Below the pieces are notes generated by a model. The model searched no databases and was not told the origin of the DNA. It saw only the letters and a list, made by a program, of their open reading frames with translations. A stretch of 64,000 bases of DNA from positions 3,942,001-4,006,000 of the forward strand of contig NZ_CP125640.1 in NCBI RefSeq assembly GCF_030053155.1, in the 5' to 3' direction. The stretch comes from Rhizobium sp. BT03. GTDB lineage: Bacteria > Pseudomonadota > Alphaproteobacteria > Rhizobiales > Rhizobiaceae. A program made the position numbers and the translations under genes. Within the stretch, counting starts at the first letter, position 1; the number at the start of each line of letters is the position of its first letter. Of this stretch, positions 1 to 6,873 are shown in pieces.

Positions 1-620
1 GGGAAGTGCCGTATCTGCCGATCGATCCGCGTGACGTCGGCCGTTCCTACGAGGCGATCATCCGCATCAACTCGCAGTCCGGCAAGGGCGGCATCGCCTA
101 TATCCTGCAGCAGGATTACGGGCTGAACCTGCCGCGCAACCTGCAGGTGGAATTCCGCGAGGATATCCAGCGCATTACCGACGTCGAGGGCAAGGAGCTT
201 CCTTCAAAGCGGATCTACGACCGTTTCATCGAGCGCTACGTGACGCAGCCCGATGGGCGCCTCAAGTTCGTCGACCACCACACCTATCCCGATACCGAGC
301 ACAAGGGCCAACGGATCGTGGCGGCCGAAATTACCGACAATGGCGAGATCAAGCGCATCGAAGGGCGCGGCAACGGCCCGATCGACGGCTTCATCAACGC
401 GCTGTCGCATTATCTCGGCATCGAGATGTCGGTGGAGGACTATTCCGAGCATTCGCTGCAGCACGGCTCGAACGCGGCGGCGATCTCCTATGTCGAGACC
501 TCCTATCCAGGCGGCAAGCTCTTCGGCGCCGGCATCAATACCAACATTGTCGCGGCCTCGCTGGAAGCGATCGTCTCGGCCGCCAACCGGGTGCTCGAGG
601 TGAAGGCCGGCAAGGCCTGA
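1..620 (+). CDS. leuA: 2-isopropylmalate synthase, C-terminal part (5' end outside window)
   Basis: The open frame runs in from the window edge; the codon before the first GTG at 6 is GAA, so that GTG is internal. About 205 residues are visible. They match the C-terminal part of LeuA: a linker with RINSQSGKGGIAYIL followed by the leucine-binding allosteric domain (HYLGIEMSVEDYSEHSL, then GINTNIVAASLEAIVSAANR). LeuA condenses acetyl-CoA with 2-ketoisovalerate in the first committed step of leucine synthesis and is feedback-inhibited by leucine through this domain. The catalytic TIM barrel lies outside the window. The gene ends with TGA just before a palindromic repeat. Confidence 0.95.
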   Translation, partial: EVPYLPIDPRDVGRSYEAIIRINSQSGKGGIAYILQQDYGLNLPRNLQVEFREDIQRITDVEGKELPSKRIYDRFIERYVTQPDGRLKFVDHHTYPDTEHKGQRIVAAEITDNGEIKRIEGRGNGPIDGFINALSHYLGIEMSVEDYSEHSLQHGSNAAAISYVETSYPGGKLFGAGINTNIVAASLEAIVSAANRVLEVKAGKA

Positions 621-689
621 TTAATTGGTGAAGTAATCTTGGTGCTTTGATCATTGCCCGTCGCCGATGCTTCGGGCATTCGCTTCTAT

Positions 690-817
690 CAGCGCCAGCG
701 GCCCCCTCATCCGCCTTCTCCCCGCTGGGGAGAAGAGGAGTCGAGACGTCGCCGCGAGTCTCTTCTCCCCAGCGGGGAGAAGGTGCCGGCAGGCGGATGA
801 GGGGGCCGCTGGCGCTG
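690..817. repeat. RIME-like palindromic intergenic element
   Basis: A nested inverted repeat. The outer arms are 26 bp and perfect (690-715 and 792-817, starting cagcgccagcggccccctca). Inside them is a second perfect 21-bp pair (716-736 and 761-781, starting ttctccccgctggggagaag), each arm itself nearly palindromic. The element lies between the converging 3' ends of leuA and the anti-sigma gene, where it could also act as a transcription barrier. Such mosaic palindromes are common between rhizobial genes; the family name is from general knowledge, the geometry is read directly. Confidence 0.85.
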
Positions 818-888
818 CTGGTCGATTTTGCCATGGTACCGCCTCAGCTTCGCTGGCGGTAACATTCGTCACATACGATAGCCGGCGA

Positions 889-1731
889 TCAGATCGCCGT
901 GGCGATTTTCATGGCGAGCTGGCCGAGCGTCGCTTCGGCGGAGGGACCGGCAAGCACATAGGAGGTGCCGGCATTGTGCCAGGTCACGAGGCCGATCTCG
1001 TCCTTGATCGTTTCCTTGAAATCGTCGGTCTCCGGCGGCTGCGCGTCCTTGCGGAAGCAGATGGAGATGACGTCGCCGTCGGCGTTGGAATAGACGAGCT
1101 GGCCGACAGGGCGGCTGTCGCCGAGAATGACGCGGGCGCCCTGGAAGGTCCAGGATTCGGCGCTGAGATCGGGCACGCGGAAGGGCACGCCGATCGCGGT
1201 CGTGAGCCAGCTGGAAATTTCCTCGGCCTGCGAGGCCGGCACTTCGACGAGGTGGCGGGGCTGACGGATCAGCAGGCGCTGATAGGCGGTGACGTCGCCC
1301 AGCCAGTCGCTGGTATTGGCCGGCGCCGCTGTCGAGGTCGTGGTGGCGATCTCGTCGGCATCCGGGCTGACGCCGACGAAATAGCCGATGCCGCAGCCGA
1401 TGACGAAGAGGATGAGGGCGGCGGCCAGCGCCTGTGGGCCGCTTGGTGCCAGCTTCACCGGCGGGCGCGTGGCGCGCTGGGCGATCGGCGTCTTCGGCGG
1501 CTGCGTGCTCTTGATCGAGCGGACGAGGGCGAGCGGCACCGGCTCCTTCAGGATGTCGTCGAGGCGGCGGCGGCCGAAATCGGCGCCGTGGCGAAGCTTC
1601 TCGTGCAGCCGGCGTGCATTCTCGTCGGTTGCCAGGCGCTGCTCCAGTTCGTGGCGCTGTTCGGGCGAGACCTCGCCATCGAGAAGGGCGGTGAGCTGGG
1701 CTTCGAGCGGCAATTTCCTAAGATCGAGCAA
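889..1731 (-). CDS. Anti-sigma factor, membrane-anchored
   Basis: Partner of the ECF sigma gene just upstream. The N-terminal part (LTALLDGEVSPEQRHELEQRL) resembles the cytoplasmic zinc-less anti-sigma fold that starts many anti-sigma factors. One hydrophobic segment (ALAAALILFVIGCGIGYFVG) follows, then a periplasmic domain of about 170 residues, so it probably senses envelope conditions and releases the sigma factor. Start: the first ATG (1809) would overlap the sigma gene by 77 bp. A TTG at 1731, one base after the sigma TGA, fits translational coupling better and is used here; it leaves 280 residues. No metal-binding HxxxCxxC motif is seen. Confidence 0.8.
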   Translation of the reverse strand: MLDLRKLPLEAQLTALLDGEVSPEQRHELEQRLATDENARRLHEKLRHGADFGRRRLDDILKEPVPLALVRSIKSTQPPKTPIAQRATRPPVKLAPSGPQALAAALILFVIGCGIGYFVGVSPDADEIATTTSTAAPANTSDWLGDVTAYQRLLIRQPRHLVEVPASQAEEISSWLTTAIGVPFRVPDLSAESWTFQGARVILGDSRPVGQLVYSNADGDVISICFRKDAQPPETDDFKETIKDEIGLVTWHNAGTSYVLAGPSAEATLGQLAMKIATAI

Positions 1732-1732
1732 T

Positions 1733-2242
1733 TCAGTACCTGTGGATCGGGTGAGTGCCGGCAAGCCCGGCAAAATGCAGCCTTGCGGTCGCGAGCTGTG
1801 AGACGACATTTGCCACCGGCGTGCCCATGATGTCGGCCGCCTGCTGATAGCTGTGGCCTTCGACGTCGACGAGCAGGAACATGCTGGAAAGACCTTCCGG
1901 CATATCGGCGATCATGTGATGAATGGCGTCGGGATCGACTGCGGTCGAGCGTTCGCGCGCGGCTTCGCGAATATCGGTGACATTGCCGCGGAGGGAGGCC
2001 TTCGGCTTGCGCTTGCGGCTGTCGTCGGTCCATTGCTGGCGGGCAAGCGTGTAAATCCAGCTTTCCAACCGGCCTTCACCGCTCCATTGATGACCCTTGG
2101 CGATGGCACGCTGACAGACGGCCTGGACGAGTTCATCGGCCAGAGCAGCCTCGCCCGCGAGCGTGATCGCGAAGCGGCGAAGACGGGGCAGAAGGCCGAC
2201 GAGATCACGCCGGAGATCGATGGTCGTTGCGGGTTGACGCAT
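1733..2242 (-). CDS. ECF-family RNA polymerase sigma factor
   Basis: A 169-residue protein with the two ECF domains. Region 2 covers roughly residues 10-80 (LVGLLPRLRRFAITLAG; ADELVQAVCQRAIAK; GRLESWIYTLARQQWTDDSR), which binds core polymerase and the -10 element. Region 4 covers roughly 110-160 (MPEGLSSMFLLVDVEGHSYQQAADIMGTPVANVVSQLATAR), the helix-turn-helix for the -35. It is followed one base later by its putative anti-sigma factor, the usual ECF arrangement. It is not EcfG, since no NepR or PhyR gene is nearby. The stimulus cannot be read from sequence. Confidence 0.9.
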   Translation of the reverse strand: MRQPATTIDLRRDLVGLLPRLRRFAITLAGEAALADELVQAVCQRAIAKGHQWSGEGRLESWIYTLARQQWTDDSRKRKPKASLRGNVTDIREAARERSTAVDPDAIHHMIADMPEGLSSMFLLVDVEGHSYQQAADIMGTPVANVVSQLATARLHFAGLAGTHPIHRY

Positions 2243-2429
2243 TGTTTATCCAAGAAGCATTCACAATGGTTTCGCGGACGAAGGGTTCGCCGTCGGGCGC
2301 GAAACCGGCTTTGTCGACGCCGACGATGCATGTGCTTTATGAAACAAGTCTCCTGCACTTCGCAAGCATCCGGCCGTCTTCATCCCCTTTTCTCAAGGGA
2401 TTTTCGTATTGTAGACCACAAAACTTGCG

Positions 2430-2990
2430 TCAATATGTCTTGTAGCCATTCAAGCTTTGCAGCAGAGCGCGATAGGCCCATGTGCCTTCGCCGCCGCGAT
2501 CGCGGATTTCCACGAGCTGGACGCGGGCGCCCTGGATGTCTCCCTGTTCCACCAGCGCCATACCCATGTAGGAGCGGGCGAGGATGTAGTTCTCATCCGC
2601 CTGCAGCGCCTTGCGGTAGTAGGACATGCCGAGCTCCATGCGGCCGGCCTTGCGATTGGCGTAGCCGAGATAGTTCAGGATGCGCGGGTCGTTCTGGTTG
2701 CGGGCGAGGTTGAGCACGGTGATGGCGTTGTCATACTGACCGGCATAGGCAAACTCGCGGGCGAACTTATAGAGATCGTCGTCGTTGAAGCTGCTCTTCT
2801 TCGGATTGACGCATTCCTTCTTGGCCTTGTCCCAGACCTTGCCGCCGGTGCAGGTCTTGGTCGTTTCGGTCTTCGGCGGCGGATTGGTGTCATCGTTGCC
2901 GCCGCCGACCGCGAAAGCGGCGGTGGCGATGCCGAAGGCAAAGCCGGCGGCGAGCGAAAGTCTGGACAGGTGACGGAAAGAAGACGTCAT
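2430..2990 (-). CDS. Exported tetratricopeptide-repeat protein
   Basis: 186 residues from the ATG at 2990, which opens a clear signal peptide (MTSSFRHLSRLSLAAGFAFG, then IATAAFAVGG). The longer upstream frame lacks signal-peptide character and is not used. After a charged, cysteine-containing stretch (KTCTGGKVWDKAKKECVNPK) come about two to three TPR units (DLYKFAREFAYAGQYDNAITVLNLA; RILNYLGYANRKAGRMELGMSYYRKAL; ILARSYMGMALVEQGDIQGA). TPRs mediate protein-protein contacts, so a periplasmic scaffold role is plausible. The two cysteines could form a disulfide. The specific partner is unknown. Confidence 0.8.
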   Translation of the reverse strand: MTSSFRHLSRLSLAAGFAFGIATAAFAVGGGNDDTNPPPKTETTKTCTGGKVWDKAKKECVNPKKSSFNDDDLYKFAREFAYAGQYDNAITVLNLARNQNDPRILNYLGYANRKAGRMELGMSYYRKALQADENYILARSYMGMALVEQGDIQGARVQLVEIRDRGGEGTWAYRALLQSLNGYKTY

Positions 2991-3149
2991 TGGCGGGGCT
3001 CCGTTCTGAGGCGATGCAGTTGGCCGGATTGTACGCCTACCGCTAAAAATACCAAGAGGGTAAGCGGCCGCCACGGCAATTGTTGCGGCGATGGCCCGAC
3101 CTCCTCTCAGATCGGGTCAAGTGCCGAATAAAAGAGTCCGGAGCCGGCG

Positions 3150-4058
3150 CTAACGCGCGAAAATATCAACGCTTTCCGCCATCACCGCGTCGCCGGACCG
3201 GTTGACGCTGAAGCGCTCGCCGCTGAGCTCCCAGGCGCCGGGAGAGCCGTCGATGGAGAAGAGGTTGTAGGCGGCGGGCGGCTTGATGCTGCCCGGTCCT
3301 TGCGAGGCCGAGGCGATGCCGACGACGGGCACCGGCTGTACCTGGCCGCGCAGCCAGTGCAGCGTGTTCAGGTGCGTGTGCCCGTGCAGCACGAGCTCGG
3401 CGCCGCCGGTCGAAATCACCGCGGCGAAGCGGCGGATGCCGATCATGCGCTTGTGGAAGGCGGTGGCGCCGCGGATCGGCGGATGATGGATCATGACGAC
3501 CCGGAAGAGGCCGGCTTCGCCGGCCGCCCGCAGCATATTCACCGTGTCGCGCGCCTGGCGCGCGCCGAAAAAACCGGAGGCGGCAAAGGGAGGGGTGGCG
3601 ACTGCCGTCGAGCAGCCGACGATCGCGACTTTGCCGCGGATGCGCAGATAAGGAAAAATATGGCGATCTTCCAGCCATTGCGGCGGGGCAAGATCGCCGC
3701 GGACATACTCGTACCAGGCGCGCATCGACTTCTCGTAGGCACCGGGCACATAGGCGTCGTGATTGCCGGGAACGACGGAGGTGTCGGCGGGATCGCCGAG
3801 CGCGCGCAGCCAGGCGGCGGCGGCGCGGATCTCGATGCCGCTCGCCAGATTGACGAGATCGCCGGTGACGGCCAGATGATCCGCCTGATGGGCGCGGATG
3901 TCGTCGAGCAACAGATCCAGCGTGCTGCCGAAAAGGTGCTTGCGTCGGTTGCGATGCCAGTTCACAAAGCCCGTTATGCGTTTTGAAAACAGCTCCTGGA
4001 TGGAAAGACGGGGCAGCGGCCCGAGGTGGACGTCGGAAATATGCGCGAGCTTGAACAT
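3150..4058 (-). CDS. Calcineurin-like metallophosphoesterase
   Basis: About 302 residues from MFKLAHISDVHLG. All the binuclear metallophosphoesterase motifs are present: DVH near the N-terminus, TGDLVN, PGNHDAY, HHPP and GHTHLN. These residues bind two metal ions and hydrolyse phosphodiesters or monoesters. The family includes cAMP phosphodiesterase CpdA and UDP-diacylglucosamine hydrolases; nothing in the sequence or neighbours decides the substrate. The first in-frame ATG is at 4070 (MSRSMFKL) and is an equally possible start, since neither ATG has a good Shine-Dalgarno. It is transcribed alone, divergent from the Nudix gene. Confidence 0.85.
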   Translation of the reverse strand: MFKLAHISDVHLGPLPRLSIQELFSKRITGFVNWHRNRRKHLFGSTLDLLLDDIRAHQADHLAVTGDLVNLASGIEIRAAAAWLRALGDPADTSVVPGNHDAYVPGAYEKSMRAWYEYVRGDLAPPQWLEDRHIFPYLRIRGKVAIVGCSTAVATPPFAASGFFGARQARDTVNMLRAAGEAGLFRVVMIHHPPIRGATAFHKRMIGIRRFAAVISTGGAELVLHGHTHLNTLHWLRGQVQPVPVVGIASASQGPGSIKPPAAYNLFSIDGSPGAWELSGERFSVNRSGDAVMAESVDIFAR

Positions 4059-4128
4059 GCTACGAGACATAGACCAGCTTATTGACAAATCAAACACATC
4101 TGGCGCGATGAAGGGCTGAAACGGAACG

Positions 4129-4608
4129 ATGGTGGATAAAGAAAAGCGGCCTCTTCATATCAGGACGGCCCTGCGCCTTCTGCATGTCTATTTCTCTTTC
4201 GCCCGCGGCATGACGATGGGGGTACGAGCCGCCTGCTTCGATGCGGAGGGGCGGATTTTCCTGGTGCGCCACAGCTATATCGGCGGCTGGCATATGCCGG
4301 GCGGCGGACTGGAGCGCAACGAGACGGTCGAAGAAGCACTGGCCAAGGAATTGCGGGAGGAGGGCAACCTCAGGATCATCGGCAAGCCGCAATTGGTTCA
4401 GGTCTATTTCAACACCACGACCACAAGCCGGGACCATGTCGTGTTCTACCGGGCGAGTGTCGAGCAGACGGCGCCGCGCCCGCCCGATTGGGAGATCTCC
4501 GACAGCGGCTTCTTTTCCCTCGACAACCTGCCCGAAGGCACGACCGAGGCGACGCATCGCCGCTTAGCCGAGCTTCGTGGCGAGCAGGAGCCCGACCACT
4601 GCTGGTGA
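4129..4608 (+). CDS. Nudix hydrolase
   Basis: 159 residues. The Nudix box lies at about residues 59-81 (GGLERNETVEEALAKELREE). It departs slightly from the consensus: Lys replaces the usual Arg of the REUXEE core, and the Gly after EE is shifted one place, but the catalytic glutamates remain. Proteins of this group hydrolyse nucleoside diphosphates linked to another moiety; the substrate cannot be assigned. The gene stands alone, divergent from the phosphoesterase and convergent with the hydroquinone reductase. Confidence 0.85.
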   Translation: MVDKEKRPLHIRTALRLLHVYFSFARGMTMGVRAACFDAEGRIFLVRHSYIGGWHMPGGGLERNETVEEALAKELREEGNLRIIGKPQLVQVYFNTTTTSRDHVVFYRASVEQTAPRPPDWEISDSGFFSLDNLPEGTTEATHRRLAELRGEQEPDHCW

Positions 4609-4650
4609 GGGCTGCGCAGTTTTTTAGGCCGCGGCAAGCAATTTAAAGTT

Positions 4651-4694
4651 CTACAGCGTCCTTTGCGCGTCTAAAAAGACGCGCGGCGCTGTAG
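4651..4694. repeat. Short palindromic repeat overlapping the end of the reductase gene
   Basis: A 44-bp stem-loop: outer arms ctacagcg / cgctgtag, inner arms gcgcgtct / agacgcgc with an AAAA loop. The minus strand reads agcgccgcgcgtctttttag, which matches 52783-52802 (agcgccgcacgtctttttag) except at one base, so both belong to one repeat family. Its first three bases on the plus strand are the complement of the TAG stop of the reductase, so the repeat encodes the last residues of that protein and may also terminate its transcript. Confidence 0.75.
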
Positions 4695-5661
4695 CACGGC
4701 CATGCGGGCTGTCGAGATCGAGCGCCGGGCCGACGGGAACGATGCCCGTCGGATTGATCGTCTTGTGGCTACGGTAGTAGTGTTCCTTGATGTGTTTCAG
4801 GTTCACCGTTTCGGCAACGCCCGCGGTCTGGTAGAGGTCGCGCAAATATCCAGGCAGGTTGCGGTAATCGGCGATCCGGCGGATGTTGCATTTGAAATGG
4901 CCGACGTAGACGGGATCGAATCGCACCAGTGTCGTAAACAGGCGCCAGTCGGCTTCGGTCTGCCGGTTGCCTAGGAGATAGCGGCCCTTGCCCAAGCGTT
5001 CGTCGAGCATGTCGAGCGTTTCGAACAGCTTGCCGACATTTTCCTCATAGGCTTCCTGGGTGGTGGCAAAGCCCGCCTTGTAGACGCCGTTGTTGACGGT
5101 GTCGTAGACGGTGGCGTTCAGCGCATCGATTTCGGCGCGGAGATCTTCGGGATAAAAATCGGCCTTTGCGCCGGTCAGCTCGTCGAAGGCGCTGTTGAAC
5201 ATGCGGATGATCTCGGCGGATTCATTGCTGACGATCGTGCCGGTTTTCTTGTCCCAGAGGACGGGAACGGTGACGCGGCCCGAATAGTGCGGATCGGCCT
5301 TCACGTAAATCTGCCAGAGGGTGGTGGCGCCGAAGAGCTGGTCACCGGTGGCGCCATCGCCGACCTTGAATTCCCAGCCGTTGTCGAGCATCAACGGATC
5401 GACGACCGAGACCGAGATCAGCTCCTCCAGCTTCTTCAGCTTGCGGAAGATCAGTGTGCGGTGCGCCCAGGGGCAGGCAAGCGAGACATAGAGATGGTAA
5501 CGTCCGGCCTCGGCCTTGAAGCCGCCGCTGCCGGAAGGGCCGGCCTCGCCGTCCGATGTCACCCAGTTGCGGAACTGCGAAGGCTGCCGCTTGAACTGGC
5601 CCTTGCTCTCCTCCGTGTCGTACCAGACATCATGCCAGACGCCGTCCACCAGCATTCCCAT
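4651..5661 (-). CDS. Glutathionyl-hydroquinone reductase (GST family)
   Basis: About 336 residues from MGMLVDGVW. The N-terminal thioredoxin-like domain holds the catalytic cysteine in YVSLACPWAHRTLIF; the helical C-terminal GST domain follows, with the long family-specific inserts of the Xi class (YqjG/EcM4 type). These enzymes reduce glutathionyl-hydroquinones with glutathione. Start: an AAGGA sits against the ATG at 5670 but is well spaced from the ATG at 5661, so the latter is preferred. The last dozen or so residues (ending RVFLDAQRTL) are encoded by a palindromic repeat and are probably not part of the ancestral fold. Confidence 0.88.
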   Translation of the reverse strand: MGMLVDGVWHDVWYDTEESKGQFKRQPSQFRNWVTSDGEAGPSGSGGFKAEAGRYHLYVSLACPWAHRTLIFRKLKKLEELISVSVVDPLMLDNGWEFKVGDGATGDQLFGATTLWQIYVKADPHYSGRVTVPVLWDKKTGTIVSNESAEIIRMFNSAFDELTGAKADFYPEDLRAEIDALNATVYDTVNNGVYKAGFATTQEAYEENVGKLFETLDMLDERLGKGRYLLGNRQTEADWRLFTTLVRFDPVYVGHFKCNIRRIADYRNLPGYLRDLYQTAGVAETVNLKHIKEHYYRSHKTINPTGIVPVGPALDLDSPHGRATAPRVFLDAQRTL

Positions 5662-5888
5662 GATCTTCATTCCTTTGGTTGCGTGTCGGGAGCGAACTTA
5701 GCTGAGATAGCGGGGCTTTGCAGGCGGTAAAGGTTGAACAGTGTGTCGCGCCGTTCCGGCACTGCATGGTTTCCAGTGCCGTCGTGTGCATTTTGCGTTG
5801 GACGGCGGAAATTTTTCCTGCTATCGGCCTTCCCACGATTTTAGGATCCCTGCGTGATGTTCATTTCCAGAAACCCGCGACGACGCTG

Positions 5889-6452
5889 ATGCTCCCGAAC
5901 GCCGAAGGCGTGTTCGAGACCCATCAATCTGTCCATCCGGTTTCTGTCATCATGTACAAGCACGATCTCGTCTACCTCACCGAAGACGCGTCCCACGACG
6001 CCGCCATCGAACACATCAACGAAGAAGCCTTCGGTCCGGGCCGCTTCACGCGGGCGGCGGCTCGCATCCGCGAGCAGGGGCCGCACGACCTGTCGCTCTC
6101 CTTCATCTGCGCTGACGACGGCGAGACGATCGCTTCGGTGCGCATGACGCCGGTGCTGGCCGGCACGGTAAAAGGCCATCTGCTCGGCCCGCTTGCCGTC
6201 CGGCCCTCGCATAAGAATATAGGCATCGGCCGGGAGCTGGTGCGGATCGCCGTGGAGGCGGCAAGACGCAAGGGTTCGGAAGCCGTCATCCTCGTCGGCG
6301 ATCCGCCCTATTACGGCCCGCTCGGCTTCGAGAAGGTCGCCTACAACGCGCTTTCCTTTCCCGGCCCCGTCGATCCCGGCCGCGTGCTCGTCGTTCCGAT
6401 CGGCGAGGGCGTGCACGAGCGATTGAAGGGCATCATCGCCTGGCACGGATGA
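5889..6452 (+). CDS. GNAT-family N-acetyltransferase
   Basis: About 187 residues from the ATG at 5889; an ATG at 5952 (MYKHDLVYLTED) is an alternative and the long upstream frame from 5718 looks non-coding. The acetyl-CoA binding region is recognisable (LLGPLAVRPSHKNIGIGREL, a variant of the Q/RxxGxG/A loop), followed by AVILVGDPPYYGPLGFEKV, the typical beta5-alpha4 end of the YhbS/COG3153 group. Such proteins acetylate small molecules or protein N-termini; the acceptor is unknown. It converges exactly, base to base, on the next acetyltransferase gene. Confidence 0.85.
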   Translation: MLPNAEGVFETHQSVHPVSVIMYKHDLVYLTEDASHDAAIEHINEEAFGPGRFTRAAARIREQGPHDLSLSFICADDGETIASVRMTPVLAGTVKGHLLGPLAVRPSHKNIGIGRELVRIAVEAARRKGSEAVILVGDPPYYGPLGFEKVAYNALSFPGPVDPGRVLVVPIGEGVHERLKGIIAWHG

Positions 6453-6869
6453 TTAGAGATTTTTCCGGAGGAAACTGCGCGAGCGGCCCTCCGGGAAATC
6501 CTCGAGTTCCCCGAAGACCTCATAACCCTGACGCCGATAGGCGCTGAGAGCCTGTGGGCTGAAGGTGTCGATCCAGGCGCCGCGGCAGCCGCGCGCCTTG
6601 GCCTCTTCTTCCGCCTTTGCGAGGATCCTGCCGGCGAGGCCGGTGCCGCGCAGCGTGTCGGGAATATAGAGCATCTGGGTGAAGAGCCAGCCCCAGGCGG
6701 TAAAACCAGACAGGCCGCCGGTCACCTTGCCGTCGGTGTCGCGAATGAGAACGGCGAGCGGCCGGCGGTCGGCGGGGCCGACATCACCGGCGTTGAAGGC
6801 CGAGAGCGCATCGGTGATAACAGCCAGTTCCTCCGGCGAGGGCGAGGCGGTCAACTCGAATTCCGGCAT
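6453..6869 (-). CDS. GNAT-family N-acetyltransferase, last gene of the MoxR operon
   Basis: 138 residues from MPEFELTASPSPEEL. The fold is clear: a beta-hairpin with FTAWGWLFTQMLYIPDTLRG, the acetyl-CoA loop RGTGLAGRIL (Q/RxxGxG type), and GYEVFGELEDFPEGRSRSFL at the C-terminus. It starts four bases after the stop of the large membrane protein upstream, so it is very likely cotranscribed with the moxR cluster. Whether it modifies a component of that complex is inference only. Its stop codon abuts that of the convergent GNAT gene. Confidence 0.85.
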   Translation of the reverse strand: MPEFELTASPSPEELAVITDALSAFNAGDVGPADRRPLAVLIRDTDGKVTGGLSGFTAWGWLFTQMLYIPDTLRGTGLAGRILAKAEEEAKARGCRGAWIDTFSPQALSAYRRQGYEVFGELEDFPEGRSRSFLRKNL

Positions 6870-6873
6870 GCGA

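Noticed and set aside
667..1830. Long plus-strand ORF of 387 codons opposite the anti-sigma gene
   Set aside because: It crosses the palindromic repeat and is antisense to two clear genes; its composition is that of a high-GC shadow frame.
2227..2445. 72-codon plus-strand ORF between the sigma and TPR genes
   Set aside because: No SD, no recognisable features; it overlaps the sigma gene start and the TPR stop.
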